A DNA stretch of 64,000 nt from Patiria miniata (Eukaryota > Echinodermata > Asteroidea > Valvatida > Asterinidae): positions 15,539,606 through 15,603,605 of the forward strand of contig NW_024037064.1 in the NCBI RefSeq assembly GCF_015706575.1. Direction: 5' to 3'. How positions within the stretch are numbered: position 1 is the first letter of the stretch; each line of letters begins with the position of its first letter. The notes under the pieces are model-generated. The model was not told the DNA's origin, made no database searches, and worked only from the letters and a program-made list of their open reading frames with translations. Below, one piece after another: positions 61,690 through 64,000 of this stretch. The translations under genes and the position numbers were made by a program.

Positions 61690-63249
61690 TCAATACTTCA
61701 AATAGGACCTAAGGTCCGCCGATCCGGCATCCAAAACGAAATGTGCATGTTCCTGGATCAGGTGGCTAAACCAGTCATAAGAAGACCGGGTGGTCTTGTC
61801 ACAGCGGGGACACTTGAATTCCACAGGGGACTTATCCTGATGGACTGTCACCCTGTGGCTATTAAGCTCAGACCAAGCCTGGAAAACCTCCTTGCAAGCA
61901 GGAACGCTGCAAGGGATCAAATTTTCTTGGATCCCAGGAAGCTTAAGACTTTTAAGTTTAAGTCTGGCTTTCCTTACTACGGCAACGGTAGGTCCTTTAA
62001 GAACCTCCTGTGGGGCATCAGGGGTCTCGCTACATGTTTCCATGCCCTCAGAGCCCGAGCCGGAAAGTTCCTTCTCGGAAGCAATGCGGAGCACGGGCGT
62101 CAGTGAAGGAGGAGAACTTTTTTTGTGTTGTACTTCCTCATCCGAAGATGAGGAAGAAATTACACGCCTCTTTCTGTTACTTGGTCTTTTCCTGCTGGAA
62201 CCAGCAGGAACCTTTGGGATTTTTCGCTGGCGTTCCAGCAGAAAAGTGTTGCACTCAGGCTCACTGCAAACAATTTGCGGCGGGCCGTTAACATTAGTGC
62301 AATCAGCACAAGAAAGAACAGTGATTTTCCTGTGACCGATGGGGCAGTCACAGGAAATACATAAAGCATCAACCCCGTAGGGTCCAACCTGCGTATTGCA
62401 GGAACTACACCGCACCTTCGGACGGCTAGACAAGCTGTCCTCCGGCGCGGTGCTGTTAAGCTTAGTGGGTGGGGTCTCCCCTACGGTTGACGAGCTAGAT
62501 GGAGATGCATCAGAGGCAGCAGCCTGGGACTCAGGCTCGGCAGGAGTCGACGAAGTCGTCTCCTCCCGCACCACCTGAGCCCAGGTGCGTTTAGGAACTA
62601 CTTTGTTTGCAAAGGAGTTAGGGCACATCTTAAAGTTGTGCCCCTCCTCCCCGCAAACAGTACAGACAACTCGGTTGGGGCACGAGGAAGCCACGTGCCC
62701 CACACCAAGGCACTTATAGCACTTTTCCTGCTTACAGGAATTAGCAAAATGGCCCTGCTGGCCACACTTTGCACAAGTCCTGGGCTGTCCAATGTAGGAC
62801 ACCCAGGCATTTCTATTACCAATCCGCATAACGGACGGTATGTTTTTCTTGATCCTCATACGGTACTGCCTAGTACCGTTGAAGATCGTAGGCTCTCCAG
62901 CGTGGGTACAAAACCGACCCTGGAGAACCTCGCCATAGGCACTCAGCAAACGACGAACAATATTGTCGTCGATGCTAAGACAAACATAGTGCATCGTCAC
63001 AATGGCAATGCCATCAAAAGCAATCACCTGACATCCGGGGATGGATGTCAGGGACGGTTGATACGTCTTCGCCAGTTCTGGCGTCTTGAACACAACATCG
63101 AATCGATGCCCTGGCAAAGGCTGGACAGCCGACAGGTGGTCCTTGGCCACAATTCCCAACTTACTAAATTCCGAAAAAACTAGTTTCGGCGTAACTTCGC
63201 CGCCGAACCGCAGCTCGACGGCGCACTCTTTATATCGGAGAGATGGCAT
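61690..63249 (-). CDS. ORF1 protein of family B (unit 7)
   Basis: 519 residues from MPSLRYKECAVELRFGG, with the upstream Met at 63267 as the alternative start. Same domain order as the unit 6 copy; the one difference noticed is Ser in TAPEDSLSSRP. The Ser form is also found in the damaged unit 4 copy, so Gly in unit 6 is probably the newer state. Confidence 0.93.
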   Translation of the reverse strand: MPSLRYKECAVELRFGGEVTPKLVFSEFSKLGIVAKDHLSAVQPLPGHRFDVVFKTPELAKTYQPSLTSIPGCQVIAFDGIAIVTMHYVCLSIDDNIVRRLLSAYGEVLQGRFCTHAGEPTIFNGTRQYRMRIKKNIPSVMRIGNRNAWVSYIGQPRTCAKCGQQGHFANSCKQEKCYKCLGVGHVASSCPNRVVCTVCGEEGHNFKMCPNSFANKVVPKRTWAQVVREETTSSTPAEPESQAAASDASPSSSSTVGETPPTKLNSTAPEDSLSSRPKVRCSSCNTQVGPYGVDALCISCDCPIGHRKITVLSCADCTNVNGPPQIVCSEPECNTFLLERQRKIPKVPAGSSRKRPSNRKRRVISSSSSDEEVQHKKSSPPSLTPVLRIASEKELSGSGSEGMETCSETPDAPQEVLKGPTVAVVRKARLKLKSLKLPGIQENLIPCSVPACKEVFQAWSELNSHRVTVHQDKSPVEFKCPRCDKTTRSSYDWFSHLIQEHAHFVLDAGSADLRSYLKY

Positions 63250-63855
63250 CTTGCCTATCTCCGACAAGGAAACAAAAAACGAAGGAAAACAAATGCACAG
63301 GCCGGTAAATACTCCTGGTAAAACACCGACCAGTTACCAAAATGATTACTGCAGGATGCAACTGCCACCCTGCAGCAAAAAGAAAAAAGGGACGGTCAGC
63401 AAATTGCTGATCAGTGAGGTATTTAAATATACAAGTGCAAAATGCACAGAGCCTATATATACAAAATGGCGTAAAAGGCAAGGCTTTTTGCCTTTACGCT
63501 TAGACAAAAAACAACAAGAACACAAAATCCCGTAGAGTTACGCACACGAATGCTGTTACGCAACACCACGGGTAACTGAATCAGAAGAAAGGAAAGGCCG
63601 TGCACTGCCCGGCGTGAACAAAAGAAGAGCTGAACAAAGGAATACACTGGCTAATACTGTACTGTGTGTTCAGCCAGCTACAAAAACCCACCCCCAAAAC
63701 CCTCAAAAATACACCCAAAATCCAACAAATTTCAAACGAAAAGTAGACAGACTTCGTCTATGAAATAACCAAAACCCCTGGTAAAAAATTTAACTTTAGA
63801 AAAGCTCTGAAGATTTACTACGCTTCAAGAAAACACGGAGCTTCGGGAAGTCGTG
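63250..63855 (-). repeat. 5' UTR hairpin array of family B (unit 7)
   Basis: Same inverted repeats as 51484-52089; no gene. Confidence 0.7.
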
Positions 63856-63885
63856 ATGATCTTAGCCAAAAGGCCGAGAAGCGAT
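63856..63885 (-). pseudogene. U2: U2 snRNA 5' fragment (unit 7)
   Basis: The first 30 nt of U2. The upstream promoter region continues to the window end. Confidence 0.9.
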
Positions 63886-64000
63886 AACGATTAATATTAA
63901 AACAATAGCGCGGAAAGGGATTATTCGTCTTGAAATACTGTTTGCTATTGTTCTTCTTATTATTTATTTTTGCCTTTTTTTGTTTCCTGGTGTGAAAACA

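Larger units (their letters stand above)
57682..63855 (-). mobile_element. Full-length Keno-like U2-specific retrotransposon, family B (unit 7)
   Basis: 6174 bp, same length and junctions as the unit 6 copy and nearly identical throughout. 5' UTR 63250-63855, ORF1 61690-63249, ORF2 58179-61670, 3' UTR 57682-58178 with the same hairpin series. Confidence 0.9.

Overview
The window is animal nuclear DNA, most likely from a marine invertebrate. It holds seven consecutive copies of a composite tandem repeat. Each repeat reads, on the + axis, tRNA-like element (+), H2A (-), H2B (-), H3 (-), H4 (-), U2 snRNA (-). The histones are intronless, replication-dependent core histones with the canonical 3' stem-loop and purine-rich downstream element. 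No H1 is present. The H4 carries Cys at mature position 73, a residue I know from sea urchin H4, so an echinoderm or related deuterostome is a reasonable but unproven guess.

Layout: unit 1 79-6023, unit 2 6024-11965, unit 3 11966-17909, unit 4 17910-35244, unit 5 35245-40846, unit 6 40847-52619, unit 7 52620 to the window end. Without insertions a unit is about 5.56-5.60 kb. The length differences come almost entirely from insertions at one point in the U2 gene, 30 nt from its 5' end. Only unit 5 has an uninterrupted U2 (40158-40346). Units 1-3 carry the same 387-bp element (family S). Units 6 and 7 each carry a 6174-bp, apparently complete two-ORF non-LTR retrotransposon (family B). Unit 4 carries a nested pile: a 6.2-kb related element with a broken ORF2 (family A), a 17-nt duplication of U2, and then a damaged composite element that contains a 500-N assembly gap.

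The long elements encode ORF1 (RNA-binding type, three CCHC knuckles) and ORF2 (APE endonuclease, reverse transcriptase with YADD, C-terminal CCHC). They sit at a fixed U2 site in the same orientation as U2, as the Tx1/L1-like family Keno does in fish. The most unusual signal is in their UTRs, which are built from serial small perfect hairpins. The stem sequences differ from hairpin to hairpin while loops are conserved (for example TAAAG in the 3' UTR and CAACTGC in the 5' UTR). The short S element has the same style of architecture.

How the parts fit: the histone quartet would be expressed in S phase through stem-loop processing, and U2 by an snRNA-type Pol II promoter. The U2 copies serve as landing pads for the retroelements, which then spread and are homogenised with the repeat. 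Because the elements lie in the sense direction behind the U2 promoter and the first 30 nt of U2, they may borrow that promoter.
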